From: Streptosporangiaceae bacterium
Lineage (GTDB): Bacteria; Actinomycetota; Actinomycetes; Streptosporangiales; Streptosporangiaceae
Assembly (NCBI GenBank): GCA_030041195.1
Contig: JASHOI010000474.1
Coordinates: 1-16,807 of the forward strand
Reading direction: 5' to 3'
Length of the DNA stretch: 16,807 nt
The notes beneath the pieces are model-generated. The model had not been told where the DNA came from. It saw nothing but the letters and a program-made list of their open reading frames with translations, and did not search any database. The position numbers were made by a program, and so were the translations under genes. Shown here piece by piece: positions 1-8,586 of the stretch. The first letter of the stretch is position 1. Each line of letters begins with the position of its first letter.

Positions 1-1
1 C

Positions 2-133
2 GGCGCGGAGCTGTTCGCGCTCGTGGCGCGCGCCCGCGCGGCCGGGCTGGACCCCGAACTCGAGTTGCGCGCCGCGGCCCGCGCGTACCGCGATCGCGTG
101 GTGGCCTGGGAGGAACAGGCCCGAAGCCGCTGA
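2..133 (+). CDS. mazG: MazG-type nucleoside triphosphate pyrophosphohydrolase, C-terminal fragment
   Basis: This is the last 43 codons of a gene that starts before the window. The frame opens at base 2 and ends at TGA 131-133. The visible peptide has the pattern of the MazG C-terminus: a helix beginning GAELFALVARARAAGLDPE, then a helix of the type 'LRAAARAYRDRV'. MazG proteins hydrolyse (d)NTPs to monophosphates and cleanse non-canonical nucleotides in the cytosol. A mazG gene directly before eno is a familiar actinobacterial arrangement, as I recall, which supports the call. The EExxE metal-binding motifs would be upstream and cannot be checked. The assignment rests on a short tail plus context. 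Confidence 0.7.
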   Translation, partial: GAELFALVARARAAGLDPELELRAAARAYRDRVVAWEEQARSR

Positions 134-172
134 GGCCGGCGTGGCCAGTGCGTCGGCCCGCTGCCGCTCCAC

Positions 173-1931
<1,759 letters not shown>

Positions 1932-1935
<4 letters not shown>

Positions 1936-2459
1936 CCCGGGCTTCGGCGGCGCCGTCCGCATCGGACACCGCGGCCGTGGCGCTGCAGCTCGGCCGGGAG
2001 CCACGCGGGCTGCTCGCTGTCGCGCACCGCTGCCCGTGCGGGCTGCCGGATGTCGTGGAGACGGCTCCCCGGCTGCCCGACGGCGCCCCGTTCCCGACGC
2101 TCTACTACCTGACCTGCCAGCGCGCGGTGGCCGCGGTGAGCCGGCTCGAGGCCAGCGGGCTGATGCGGGAGATGACGCGGCGGCTGCCGGCCGAGCCCGG
2201 GCTGAGGCAGGCCTACCTGGCGGCGCACCGCGACTATCTCGCCAGGCGGGACATTGCGGCCCGGATCGCGGGCGTGCAGCCGCTCCCGCCGGGCACGCCG
2301 AGCGCCGGCGGCATGCCGGACCGGGTGAAGTGCCTGCACGCGCTCGCCGCGCACGAGCTCGCGGTGCCCGGCGCGAACCCGCTGGGGCGGGAGGCGATCT
2401 CCGCCGCCGGAGACTGGTGGGAGGCGGGCCCGTGCGTCACCCCGTGCGGCACCCCGTGA
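1932..2459 (+). CDS. DUF501 domain protein
   Basis: This 175-aa protein belongs to the DUF501 family, which lies between ftsB and ppx in actinobacteria (Rv1025 position). Function is unknown. From the preferred GTG at 1932 it shows HRCPCG (32-37), FPTLYYLTC (54-62) and GGMPDRVKCLHALAAHELA (126-144). The conserved Cys and His residues (H32, C34, C36, C62, C134, H136 and H141) could form a metal site, which is inference. I chose GTG 1932 because it makes a GTGA 4-nt overlap with ftsB, the pattern of every neighbouring junction. An in-frame ATG at 1893 would add 13 residues. The C-terminus (CVTPCGTP) is encoded by a 12-bp repeat that also supplies candidate GTG starts for ppx. Confidence 0.88.
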
Positions 2460-3469
2460 GCCGGCCGGACACGGTCCGCGTCGCGGCCGTTGACTGCGGC
2501 ACCAACTCGCTGCGGCTGCTCATCGCCGACGTCGATGCCCGTTCGGGCCGGCTCGCCGACCTCGAGCGCCGGATGGAGATCGTGCGGCTGGGCCAGGGGG
2601 TGGACGCCACCGGCCGGCTGGCACCCGAGGCGCTCGCGCGGACGTTCCGCGTGCTCAAGGACTACGCAGGCGCGATCCAGCGCGCCGCCGCCGCCCGCGT
2701 GCGCATGGTCGCGACGAGCGCGACCAGGGATGCCGCGAACGCCGCGGAGTTCGTGACCGGGGTCACCGGGATCCTGGGCGTCGCGCCCGAGGTGCTCAGC
2801 GGCGATGAGGAGGCCCGGCTCTCGTTCACCGGGGCGACGGCGGAGCTTGCCCTGGCCGCCAGGGAAACAGCCGGTGAGCCACCGCCCGGCGGGGCTGAGC
2901 GGCTCCCTGAGCCCGCACCACCGTATCTGGTGGTCGACATAGGCGGCGGGTCAACGGAGTTCGTGGTGGGGGCTGACGGGCCGGACGCGGGCCGTCAGGT
3001 GGCCGGCCTGTCGGTGGACATCGGCTGCGTCCGGCTGACCGAGCGCCACCTGCACGCCGACCCCCCGCTGCCCGGCCAGATCGCGGCGGCAGCGGCCGAC
3101 ATCGACGCGGCGCTTGACGCGGTGGCCGCGAAGGTCCCCGTCGCCGGTGCGCGCACGCTGATCGGCCTGGCCGGCTCCGTGACCACCGTTGCCGGGATCG
3201 CGCTCGGGCTGCCCGGCTACGACCCAGCCAAGATCCACCACGCGGTGATCCCGGCCGCCCAGGTCCACGAGGTGACCGTCGGCCTGCTCCGGCAGACCCG
3301 CGAGCAGCGCGCCGCGATCCCGGTGATGCACCCGGGCCGGGTCGACGTGATCGGCGCCGGCGCGCTGGTGCTCGACCGGGTGATGGCCAGGTTCGGCTTC
3401 GGCGAGGTCCTGGTCAGCGAGCACGACATCCTGGACGGCATCGCCCGGTCGCTGGCGGCGGGCCGATGA
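2456..3469 (+). CDS. ppx: Ppx/GppA family phosphatase (exopolyphosphatase / pppGpp phosphohydrolase)
   Basis: This 337-aa protein has the ASKHA-fold phosphatase core. Family members hydrolyse terminal phosphates of polyphosphate or convert pppGpp to ppGpp in the cytosol. Motifs: DCGTNS (13-18, phosphate 1), [15 protein letters not shown] (85-99), [10 protein letters not shown] (115-124, with the catalytic Glu region), DIGGGSTEF (161-169, phosphate 2), [13 protein letters not shown] and C-terminal [12 protein letters not shown] Pro/Gly-rich linker (about 138-156) precedes the second phosphate motif. At about 337 aa it is the short actinobacterial form without the extra C-terminal domains of E. 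coli Ppx. The start GTG 2456 overlaps the DUF501 stop as GTGA; in-frame GTGs at 2444 and 2432 are alternatives. The sequence cannot decide between polyphosphate and pppGpp. Confidence 0.92.
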   Translation: MSRPDTVRVAAVDCGTNSLRLLIADVDARSGRLADLERRMEIVRLGQGVDATGRLAPEALARTFRVLKDYAGAIQRAAAARVRMVATSATRDAANAAEFVTGVTGILGVAPEVLSGDEEARLSFTGATAELALAARETAGEPPPGGAERLPEPAPPYLVVDIGGGSTEFVVGADGPDAGRQVAGLSVDIGCVRLTERHLHADPPLPGQIAAAAADIDAALDAVAAKVPVAGARTLIGLAGSVTTVAGIALGLPGYDPAKIHHAVIPAAQVHEVTVGLLRQTREQRAAIPVMHPGRVDVIGAGALVLDRVMARFGFGEVLVSEHDILDGIARSLAAGR

Positions 3470-4356
3470 CGGCCGCAGCGGAAGAGCGGCAGGCCAGCCC
3501 CGTGCCGCCGGGAACCGGCTGGCCGGATGACCCGGCGACGCCGGACACGCCGGTGGCCGGCGGCCCGGAGGCGGTGCGCAGGCTCGCCGCCTCCGCCGGA
3601 ACGCTGGCCGAGCTCACCGCGCGGCAGTCGGTCTGCCGCGCCTGCCCCAGGCTGGTCGAATGGCGGGAGCGGGTGGCGGTCGAGAAGCGGCGCTCCTTCG
3701 CTTCCGAGCGGTACTGGGGGCGGCCGATTCCCGGCTGGGGAGCGGACCGGCCGCGCGTGCTGATCGTGGGCCTGGCGCCGGCGGCGCACGGCGGCAACCG
3801 GACCGGGCGGATCTTCACCGGCGACCGCAGCGGCGACGTGCTGTACGCGTCGCTGTGGCGCACCGGGCTGGCCGCTCAGGAGACCAGCATCGCCGCGGGG
3901 GACGGGCAGCGGCTGCTCGGCGCGCGCATGGTCGCGGCGGTGCGGTGCGCGCCACCGGAGAACAAGCCGTCCGTGGCCGAGCGGGACGCCTGCGCGCCCT
4001 GGCTGTCGGCCGAGTTCGGGCTGGTCGCCGGCGACCTGCGGGCGATCGTGTGCCTGGGCCACTTCGCCTGGCAGGCGACCTGGCCGCAACTTGCGGCGGC
4101 CGGATTCCTGGTGCCGCGGCCCAGGCCGGCGTTCGGCCACGGCGCTGAGGCGCTGGTGGCGCATCCAGATGGTGCCAGCGTTGCCGGTGGTGCCGGCGGT
4201 GACCGTTCGCCGGATGGCCCGGGCGGCGGAACCGCCGCGCCGGTGCTGGTTATCGGCTGTTACCACCCGAGCCAGCAGAACACCTTTACCGGCCGCGTGA
4301 CCGGCGTCATGCTAGATGACGTGTTCCGGCGCGCTCGGCTGCACGCCGGGATGTAA
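3466..4356 (+). CDS. Family 5 uracil-DNA glycosylase (UdgB-like, Fe-S)
   Basis: This 296-aa base-excision repair enzyme would remove uracil, and often other deaminated bases, from DNA. Two family-5 hallmarks are visible: motif [20 protein letters not shown] (102-120), which has no polar catalytic Asp/Asn after GLAP, and motif [14 protein letters not shown] (265-277). Cysteines C57, C60, C161 and C176 ([21 protein letters not shown]) are spaced as the 4Fe-4S ligands of the thermostable-type UDG superfamily. The first ~40 residues are Pro/Ala-rich and probably disordered. A Gly-rich insertion (about 234-259) separates the FGHG segment from motif B. The ATG overlaps the ppx stop by 4 nt, so it is the last gene of the eno operon. 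No terminator hairpin is obvious after the stop. Confidence 0.92.
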   Translation: MTAAAEERQASPVPPGTGWPDDPATPDTPVAGGPEAVRRLAASAGTLAELTARQSVCRACPRLVEWRERVAVEKRRSFASERYWGRPIPGWGADRPRVLIVGLAPAAHGGNRTGRIFTGDRSGDVLYASLWRTGLAAQETSIAAGDGQRLLGARMVAAVRCAPPENKPSVAERDACAPWLSAEFGLVAGDLRAIVCLGHFAWQATWPQLAAAGFLVPRPRPAFGHGAEALVAHPDGASVAGGAGGDRSPDGPGGGTAAPVLVIGCYHPSQQNTFTGRVTGVMLDDVFRRARLHAGM

Positions 4357-4533
4357 CGATCCACACCGCCAAGCCGATCTGCTTACAGAGTGTATTTGTT
4401 CCCCCGGGGCAGTTACACGCCGTATCTGCTCGCTAGATCAGATTAATTGGATAGGTGCCTTTGGGCGAGAAACGGACTCACCGTAAATCCATTATCCGTG
4501 AGTTATCTGAACGGCGCGAGGTATCATCTCTGA
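4357..4533. other. Intergenic leader region before the tRNA
   Basis: These 177 nt are clearly more AT-rich than the flanking genes. I see no supported gene. The region holds an imperfect inverted repeat (ACTCAC near 4476-4481 and GTGAGT near 4498-4503) and a -10-like TATCAT at 4522-4527. The only reading frame that enters it runs through the tRNA and is not credible. Confidence 0.5.
4522..4527 (+). promoter_or_regulatory. Candidate -10 element (TATCAT) of the tRNA gene
   Basis: TATCAT differs from TATAAT at one position. Six nucleotides separate it from G1 of the tRNA at 4534, so transcription could start at or just beside the mature 5' end. The hexamer 17 bp upstream (TGAGTT, 4499-4504) is a poor -35 match. 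Confidence 0.35.
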
Positions 4534-4607
4534 GCCCCCGTAGCCCAAGGGAAGAGGCCGGCCCCCTAAAAGGGTCCCCAGTGTCGGTTCGACTCCGACC
4601 GGGGGTA
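4534..4607 (+). tRNA. tRNA, apparent anticodon UAA (atypical: C33, short variable loop)
   Basis: A complete cloverleaf can be drawn. Acceptor stem GCCCCCG (4534-4540) pairs with CGGGGGT (4600-4606), closing with G1-U72, and A73 is at 4607. The D-arm is GCC/GGC (4543-4545/4556-4558) with GGG in the loop. The anticodon stem is GGCCC/GGGTC (4560-4564/4572-4576) with loop CCTAAAA (4565-4571). The variable loop is CCCAGT (6 nt). The T-arm is GTCGG-TTCGACT-CCGAC (4583-4599). The 3' CCA is not encoded (ACA follows position 72). By position the anticodon is UAA (4567-4569), which would read UUA (Leu). However, bacterial tRNA-Leu normally has a long variable arm, and position 33 is C instead of the near-universal U. 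It could be a divergent tRNA, one tRNAscan would call undetermined, or a pseudo-tRNA. Identity is uncertain; the fold is not. Confidence 0.75.
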
Positions 4608-4610
4608 CAA

Positions 4611-4653
4611 GCTGATCAGCGCCAATGTGGCCGCTGGCCACGACCGCGTGGCT
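4611..4653 (+). terminator. Hairpin cluster after the tRNA (possible terminator)
   Basis: GCTGATCAGC (4611-4620) is a perfect palindrome. GTGGCC-GCT-GGCCAC (4627-4641) is a 6-bp hairpin. GCCACG-ACCG-CGTGGC (4637-4652) is another 6-bp hairpin that shares its left arm with the right arm of the previous one, so only one of the two can form. There is no U-tract. Ending the tRNA transcript is the simplest role. Confidence 0.35.
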
Positions 4654-4788
4654 GACCGTTCAGTCACTGGTAGGCTACCTGTAAGGCGATCTTGCCAGCC
4701 CTGCTGCACGCCCCATTGCCGTAAGCGAGGATAAAGGTCGGTAAGCCGATACGCGGCTTTCGTGCGATCTCCCCCCACGCCACATTCC

Positions 4789-4848
4789 GCTGCTTTTGCA
4801 CAGGCCTTTGCACCTGCCTCTGCATTTGCTTTTGCAAACGGCTTTGAG
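4789..4848. repeat. 12-bp tandem repeat, four copies plus a degenerate fifth
   Basis: Four consecutive 12-mers end in TGCA: GCTGCTTTTGCA (4789-4800), CAGGCCTTTGCA (4801-4812), CCTGCCTCTGCA (4813-4824) and TTTGCTTTTGCA (4825-4836). A degraded fifth, AACGGCTTTGAG, follows at 4837-4848. The repeat is AT-richer than its surroundings and lies in non-coding DNA. It resembles a minisatellite (VNTR), and could be polymorphic between strains. Confidence 0.75.
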
Positions 4849-4992
4849 CCGCCATCCAGAGTGGGCAACTGTGTCCGGTTGGCGGTCAGGGGTGTCCGGT
4901 ACGCGAGGCATCGAAGCGCATCTGCTGGGACGGGCGTGAACGGGCGGGCGCGTGGGGCGGACGTGAACGTACCAGATAGGCGCGCGGGCGGG

Positions 4993-5403
4993 TCAGCCGC
5001 TCGCGTCTGGCCCCGCGCGGGTGATCGTGATCCTGACCATGACCCTTCGCTCCCGGCGCATGGCCGCCCGGTAGTCCTCCCAGTCCGGGTGCTCGCCGGA
5101 GATCCGCCGGTAGTAGTCCACGAGAAGATCCATCGCCTCCGGCAGGTGGACGATCTCGGCCGTGCCGTCCGCCTGGATCCACTCCCCGAAGAACCCGTCG
5201 TTGAGCAGGCACAGCGAGGCACGCGGGTCGCGCGCCAGATTCTTGGTCTTCATTGCCGTTTCCCTGGTGCTGACCAGGATCCGGCCCTCATCGTCCACAC
5301 CTGCGGTCACCGGCGAAAGCTGCGGGCGGCCGTCGCGCCTGGTGGTGGCGAGCACGGCGTGGTGATGGACGCGCAGGAACTCCCTGACGCGCTGTGGGTC
5401 CAC
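4993..5403 (-). CDS. PPOX-class F420/FMN-dependent oxidoreductase (Rv1155-like)
   Basis: This 136-aa split-barrel flavin/deazaflavin protein starts at GTG 5403. It opens with a short helix and the strand HAVLATTRRDGRPQLSPV (14-32), typical of the pyridoxamine-5'-phosphate-oxidase-like fold. It continues with ILVSTRETAMKTKNLARDPRASL (cofactor phosphate-binding region) and GTAEIVHLPEAMDLLVDYYRRI. The segment GEHPDWEDYRAAMRRERRVMV near the C-terminus closely resembles M. tuberculosis Rv1155, an F420-binding member, as I recall it. The likely role is reduction of a small substrate with F420H2 or FMN; the substrate is unknown. One nucleotide separates it from the upstream DUF4287-like gene, so the two are probably translationally coupled. 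Its own SD is not obvious, in keeping with coupling. Confidence 0.85.
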   Translation of the reverse strand: MDPQRVREFLRVHHHAVLATTRRDGRPQLSPVTAGVDDEGRILVSTRETAMKTKNLARDPRASLCLLNDGFFGEWIQADGTAEIVHLPEAMDLLVDYYRRISGEHPDWEDYRAAMRRERRVMVRITITRAGPDASG

Positions 5404-5404
5404 G

Positions 5405-5638
5405 TCAGGCGCTGTTCAGCCTGCTTCGGCGCTGCACCTCGTACTCGTGCACGATCGCGCTGGCATAGCCATGCGTCAGACCGTGCTCATCGGCCAGCCA
5501 GTGGGCACGTTCAGCGCAGCGAAGGAACGCGGGGCCAGAGTCGATCCTGGAGAACCACTCTCGGAGGTCACGTCCGGTGACCGTGGGGATGCGGGCGATC
5601 AGGTTCTTGTGCATCTCCGGAGAGTGGGTCAGAGACAA
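5405..5638 (-). CDS. Small DUF4287-like protein
   Basis: This 77-aa protein starts at TTG 5638. A strong GGAGGT (complement of 5644-5649) lies 5 nt upstream and fixes the start. The sequence contains MHKNLIARIPTVTGRDLREW and a C-terminal half ADEHGLTHGYASAIVHEYEVQRR. This matches my memory of the DUF4287 fold ('tGkt.ddf..l....gL.HGhA.AIV'). There is no signal peptide or membrane segment, so it should be cytosolic. Function is unknown. It is the first gene of a two-gene unit with the PPOX protein downstream. The family assignment is from pattern memory only. Confidence 0.75.
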   Translation of the reverse strand: MSLTHSPEMHKNLIARIPTVTGRDLREWFSRIDSGPAFLRCAERAHWLADEHGLTHGYASAIVHEYEVQRRSRLNSA

Positions 5639-5643
5639 GTGAC

Positions 5644-5649
5644 ACCTCC
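5644..5649 (-). promoter_or_regulatory. Ribosome-binding site fixing the TTG start at 5638
   Basis: On the minus strand the sequence reads GGAGGT, then 5 nt, then TTG. This is one of the strongest SD matches in the window, and it supports an uncommon TTG start. Confidence 0.7.
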
Positions 5650-5768
5650 AGGCGACGGGGCGGGGTCAACCCCTTTCAGACGAGACTGCACCACGGCAGC
5701 CCGCCTGACAACCCCCAGATGTCACCGTTCCGTAATACAACGTTTGGGCAGGCCGGCGAACCCGGCAA

Positions 5769-5838
5769 AGAACCCTTTTCATCCGCCGGTTTCGCGCTCG
5801 AGGACGCGGGCGGCAGTGGGGAGGATGAGAAGGGTTCT
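5769..5838 (-). terminator. Large stem-loop directly after the thiolase stop codon
   Basis: The arm at 5769-5784 pairs with 5823-5838 over 16 bp, with one G-U pair. The core is AACCCTTTTCATCC against GGATGAGAAGGGTT. Inside the loop CCGCC (5783-5787) can pair with GGCGG (5809-5813), and CGCG (5793-5796) with CGCG (5805-5808). On the minus strand the outer arm begins in the TGA and the hairpin is followed by TTTG rather than a long U-tract. Its position between fadA3 and the next minus-strand gene suits a transcription terminator. Confidence 0.55.
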
Positions 5839-7058
5839 CAGGACAACCGCTCGAAGATCATCGCCATGCCCTGGCCGCCGCCGACGCACATGGTCTCCAG
5901 GCCGAACGTCTTGTCGTGGAACTGGAGGCTGTTCAGGATCGTCGAGGTGATCCTGGCGCCGGTCATGCCGAACGGGTGGCCGACCGCGATCGCCCCGCCG
6001 TTGACGTTCAGCTTGTCCTCATCGATGCCGAGGTCGCGGTAGGACGGGATCACCTGGGCGGCGAACGCCTCGTTGATCTCCACCAGGTCGATGTCGTCGA
6101 TCGTCATCCCGGCCCTGGCCAGGGCCTGCCGCGACGCCTGCACCGGGCCGAGGCCCATGATCTCTGGCGACAGCGCGGTCACCCCGGTGGACACGATCCG
6201 CGCCAGCGGCGTGATGCCGAGCTCGGCGGCCTTCGTGTCACTCATCACGATGACCGCGGCGGCGCCGTCGTTCAGCGGGCAGCAGTTGCCGGCGGTCACC
6301 GTTCCGTCCGGGCGGAATACCGGCTTGAGCGCGGCCACCTTCTCCAGCGTGGTTCCCGGGCGCGGCCCGTCGTCCGCGGACACCACCGTGCCGTCCGGCA
6401 GCGTCGCCGGCGTGATGTCCCGCTGCCAGAACCCGTCGGCCAGCGCCTTTTCGGCCAGGTTCTGCGACCGGACGCCGAACTCGTCCTGCTCGAGCCGGGA
6501 GATGCCGCGCAGCCCGGCGACGTTCTCGGCGGTCTGGCCCATCGCGATGTAGATGTCGGGGACCTGGCCGTCCTGGCGCGGGTCGTGCCAGACCGGCGCG
6601 CCGCCCTCGGCCAGCTTGCCCGAGCGCTCCTCGGCGGCGTCGAAGACGGGGTTCTTGGTGTCCGGCCAGCTGTCGCTGCTGCCCTTGGCGAACCGGCTCA
6701 CGCACTCGACGCCGCCCGAGATGAACGCGTCGCCCTCGCCCGCCTTGATCGCGTGGAACGCCATCCGGGTGGTCTGCAGCGAGGACGAGCAGTACCGGGT
6801 CACCGTGGTTCCCGGCAGGTGGTCGTGGCCCAGCATGACCGCGACCACCCGCGCCATGTTGTAGCCCTGCTCCCCGCCGGGCAGCCCGCAGCCCAGGATC
6901 AGGTCGCCGATATCGGCCGGATCCAGCTGCGGCACCTTGGCCAGGGCCGCCGTGATCATCTGCGCGGTCAGGTCGTCGGGGCGGATGCTGGTCAGCGATC
7001 CCTTGAACGCGCGGCCGATCGGTGAGCGCGCGGTGGCGACGATGACTGCCTCGGGCAT
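5838..7058 (-). CDS. fadA3: Acetyl-CoA C-acyltransferase (thiolase, FadA3-like)
   Basis: This 406-aa enzyme has the usual thiolase length. Thiolases cleave 3-ketoacyl-CoA with CoA in beta-oxidation, or condense acetyl-CoA in reverse. Catalytic features: nucleophile C90 in [21 protein letters not shown] loop ([11 protein letters not shown]), H361 in [16 protein letters not shown], and acid/base C391 in [13 protein letters not shown]. All are intact. The protein is very close to M. tuberculosis FadA3 (Rv1074c) as I recall it, including [16 protein letters not shown] and KNP.FD segments, and that gene also lies near cbs and metB. The start ATG at 7058 has GGGAG 6 nt upstream. It is transcribed divergently from cbs. 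The large stem-loop follows its stop. The substrate chain length is not readable from sequence. Confidence 0.93.
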   Translation of the reverse strand: MPEAVIVATARSPIGRAFKGSLTSIRPDDLTAQMITAALAKVPQLDPADIGDLILGCGLPGGEQGYNMARVVAVMLGHDHLPGTTVTRYCSSSLQTTRMAFHAIKAGEGDAFISGGVECVSRFAKGSSDSWPDTKNPVFDAAEERSGKLAEGGAPVWHDPRQDGQVPDIYIAMGQTAENVAGLRGISRLEQDEFGVRSQNLAEKALADGFWQRDITPATLPDGTVVSADDGPRPGTTLEKVAALKPVFRPDGTVTAGNCCPLNDGAAAVIVMSDTKAAELGITPLARIVSTGVTALSPEIMGLGPVQASRQALARAGMTIDDIDLVEINEAFAAQVIPSYRDLGIDEDKLNVNGGAIAVGHPFGMTGARITSTILNSLQFHDKTFGLETMCVGGGQGMAMIFERLS

Positions 7059-7125
7059 GGCGGACTCCCAAACTCGTTTGCTTACTCAACAGTAGCTTAT
7101 GTCTGCCTACATCTATTCCACCTGC

Positions 7126-7155
7126 TTGCCTGTGCTCCTGGCTAGTTGGGATACC
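7126..7155 (+). promoter_or_regulatory. Candidate cbs promoter in the divergent fadA3-cbs gap
   Basis: TTGCCT (7126-7131) and GATACC (7150-7155) are separated by 18 bp and lie 29 bp before the preferred cbs start. The matches to -35 and -10 consensus are partial. This 126-bp gap must serve both divergent genes. No convincing operator palindrome was seen. Confidence 0.3.
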
Positions 7156-7184
7156 TTCGGTTTCCTAGAGCCAAGGTGGGTGAC

Positions 7185-8561
7185 ATGCAGGTACACGACT
7201 CGCTTATCGAGATGTTCGGCAACACGCCGCTCGTCAGGCTCCGGCGGGTGACCCTCGAGAGCCACGCCCAGGTGCTGGCCAAGGTGGAGTACTTCAATCC
7301 CGGTGGCTCCGTGAAGGACCGGATCGCGCTGCGGATGGTCGAGGCGGCCGAGGCGTCGGGCGCGCTGCCGCCCGGTGGCACGATCATCGAGCCCACGTCC
7401 GGCAACACCGGGATCGGCCTGGCGATCGTGGCCCAGGAGAAGGGCTACCGGTGCCTGTTCGTCTGCCCGGACAAGGTCAGCCAGGACAAGATCAGCGTCC
7501 TGCGCGCCTATGGCGCCGACGTCGTCGTGTGCCCGAGCAGCGTGCCACCCGACCACCCTGACTCGTATTACTCGGTGTCGGACCGGCTGGCCGCCCAGAC
7601 CGAGGGCGGCTGGAAGCCGAACCAGTACACCAACCCCGACAACCCGGCCTCGCACTACCGGACGACCGGCCCGGAGATCTGGGAGCAGACCGAGGGGAAG
7701 GTCACCCACTTCGTGGCCGGGATCGGCACCGGCGGCACGATCTCGGGCACCGGCCGGTACCTGAAGGAGGTCTCCGGCGGCCGGGTGCGAATCATCGGCG
7801 CCGACCCGGAAGGCTCGGTGTACTCCGGCGGCGGGGGCCGGCCGTACCTGGTCGAGGGCGTCGGCGAGGACATCTGGCCGGAGACCTACGACAAGAACAT
7901 ATGCGACCAGATCATCGCGGTCAGCGACGCCGAGTCGTTCCGGATGACCCGGCGGCTCGCCCGCGAGGAAGCCCTGCTGGTCGGCGGGTCGAGCGGGCTG
8001 GCGGCGGTCGCCGCGGTGCGGGTCGCCGCCTCGGCGGCACCGGACGACGTGATCGTGGTGCTGCTTCCCGACGGCGGCCGCGGCTACCTGGCGAAGATCT
8101 TCAACGACGAGTGGATGGCCGACTACGGGTTCCTCGCCTCGGAGACGGCTGAGCCGCAGGTCGCGGACGTCGTCAGGGGCAAGCAGGGCGGCCTGCCGCC
8201 GTTCGTGCACGCCCACCCGGACGAGACCGTTGCGGCCGCGATCGAGAGCCTGCGCGAGTACGACGTGTCGCAGCTTCCGGTGCTGAGCGCGGAGCCGCCG
8301 GTGATGGCGGCCGAGGTGATCGGCTCGATCGTGGAGCGTGACCTGCTCGACGCGCTGGTCTCCGGCCGCGCCCGGCCGCAGGACGCTGTGGGTGGGCACA
8401 TGTCGGCGCCGCTGCCGATGGTCGGCTCGGGCGAGCCGGTCAGCAGCGCGGTGCGGGCGATGGAGAAGGCCGGCGCCGCGGTCGTTCTGGTCGAAGGCAA
8501 GCCGGCCGCGATGATCACACGGCAAGATGTGCTGACGTACCTGGCGGCCGGGTCGGGCTGA
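7185..8561 (+). CDS. cbs: Cystathionine beta-synthase
   Basis: This 458-aa PLP enzyme (fold type II) condenses homocysteine with serine to cystathionine, the first step of reverse transsulfuration. The catalytic domain shows NPGGSVKDR with PLP lysine K44, the substrate/PLP loop PTSGNTGIG (70-78) and the phosphate-cradle GTGGTISG (181-188). The C-terminal ~130 residues (about 325-455) form a tandem CBS (Bateman) pair, with PPFVHAHPDETVAAAIESL starting the first. That separates it from plain cysteine synthase. There is no heme domain. ATG 7185 is preferred because the protein then begins as family members do, with AGGTGG 5 nt upstream; GTG 7176 is an alternative. cbs followed by a metB-like gene matches the Rv1077-Rv1079 neighbourhood. 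The Bateman pair suggests allosteric control, as by S-adenosylmethionine in homologues. Confidence 0.93.
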   Translation: MQVHDSLIEMFGNTPLVRLRRVTLESHAQVLAKVEYFNPGGSVKDRIALRMVEAAEASGALPPGGTIIEPTSGNTGIGLAIVAQEKGYRCLFVCPDKVSQDKISVLRAYGADVVVCPSSVPPDHPDSYYSVSDRLAAQTEGGWKPNQYTNPDNPASHYRTTGPEIWEQTEGKVTHFVAGIGTGGTISGTGRYLKEVSGGRVRIIGADPEGSVYSGGGGRPYLVEGVGEDIWPETYDKNICDQIIAVSDAESFRMTRRLAREEALLVGGSSGLAAVAAVRVAASAAPDDVIVVLLPDGGRGYLAKIFNDEWMADYGFLASETAEPQVADVVRGKQGGLPPFVHAHPDETVAAAIESLREYDVSQLPVLSAEPPVMAAEVIGSIVERDLLDALVSGRARPQDAVGGHMSAPLPMVGSGEPVSSAVRAMEKAGAAVVLVEGKPAAMITRQDVLTYLAAGSG

Positions 8562-8586
8562 CGACCACGATGGGGCGGGACAACGC

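Larger units (their letters stand above)
4608..4992. other. Non-coding region between the tRNA and the PPOX gene
   Basis: This 385-nt stretch has no credible gene. Reading frames cross it on both strands because the 12-bp repeat inside preserves phase. The minus-strand frames read through the antisense of the tRNA, and none has a good ribosome-binding site. It holds two alternative hairpins just after the tRNA and the tandem repeat listed separately. The rest is unremarkable. Confidence 0.6.

Noticed and set aside
2036..2455. Extension of the ppx frame upstream to 2036
   Set aside because: The extra 140 codons are low-complexity Arg/Ala/Gly sequence overlapping the DUF501 gene; the Ppx domain begins right after GTG 2456.
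3217..4266. Minus-strand open frame opposite ppx and the UDG gene
   Set aside because: Arg/Gly/Pro-rich shadow translation antisense to two well-supported genes.
4789..4848. CRISPR array
   Set aside because: Units are 12 bp with no spacers, and no cas genes are present.
4534..4992. Integrative element attached at the tRNA
   Set aside because: No integrase gene, no repeat of the tRNA 3' end downstream, and no phage or plasmid genes follow.
4566..5222. Minus-strand open frame of 218 codons running into the tRNA
   Set aside because: Its C-terminus is the antisense translation of the tRNA (PRSESNRHWGPF, a common annotation artefact) and its N-terminal half is out of frame with the PPOX gene.
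4762..5580. Plus-strand open frame of 272 codons over the repeat and the PPOX gene
   Set aside because: It is antisense to a recognisable PPOX protein, has no SD, and its Ala/Phe-rich start merely reflects the 12-bp repeat.
7059..7145. Fatty-acid regulator operator before fadA3
   Set aside because: Only short, imperfect inverted matches such as GTAG...CTAC are visible; nothing fits a known KstR or FadR palindrome.
7059..7184. S-box/T-box or other riboswitch upstream of cbs
   Set aside because: The gap is short, with no recognisable aptamer core or terminator hairpin.
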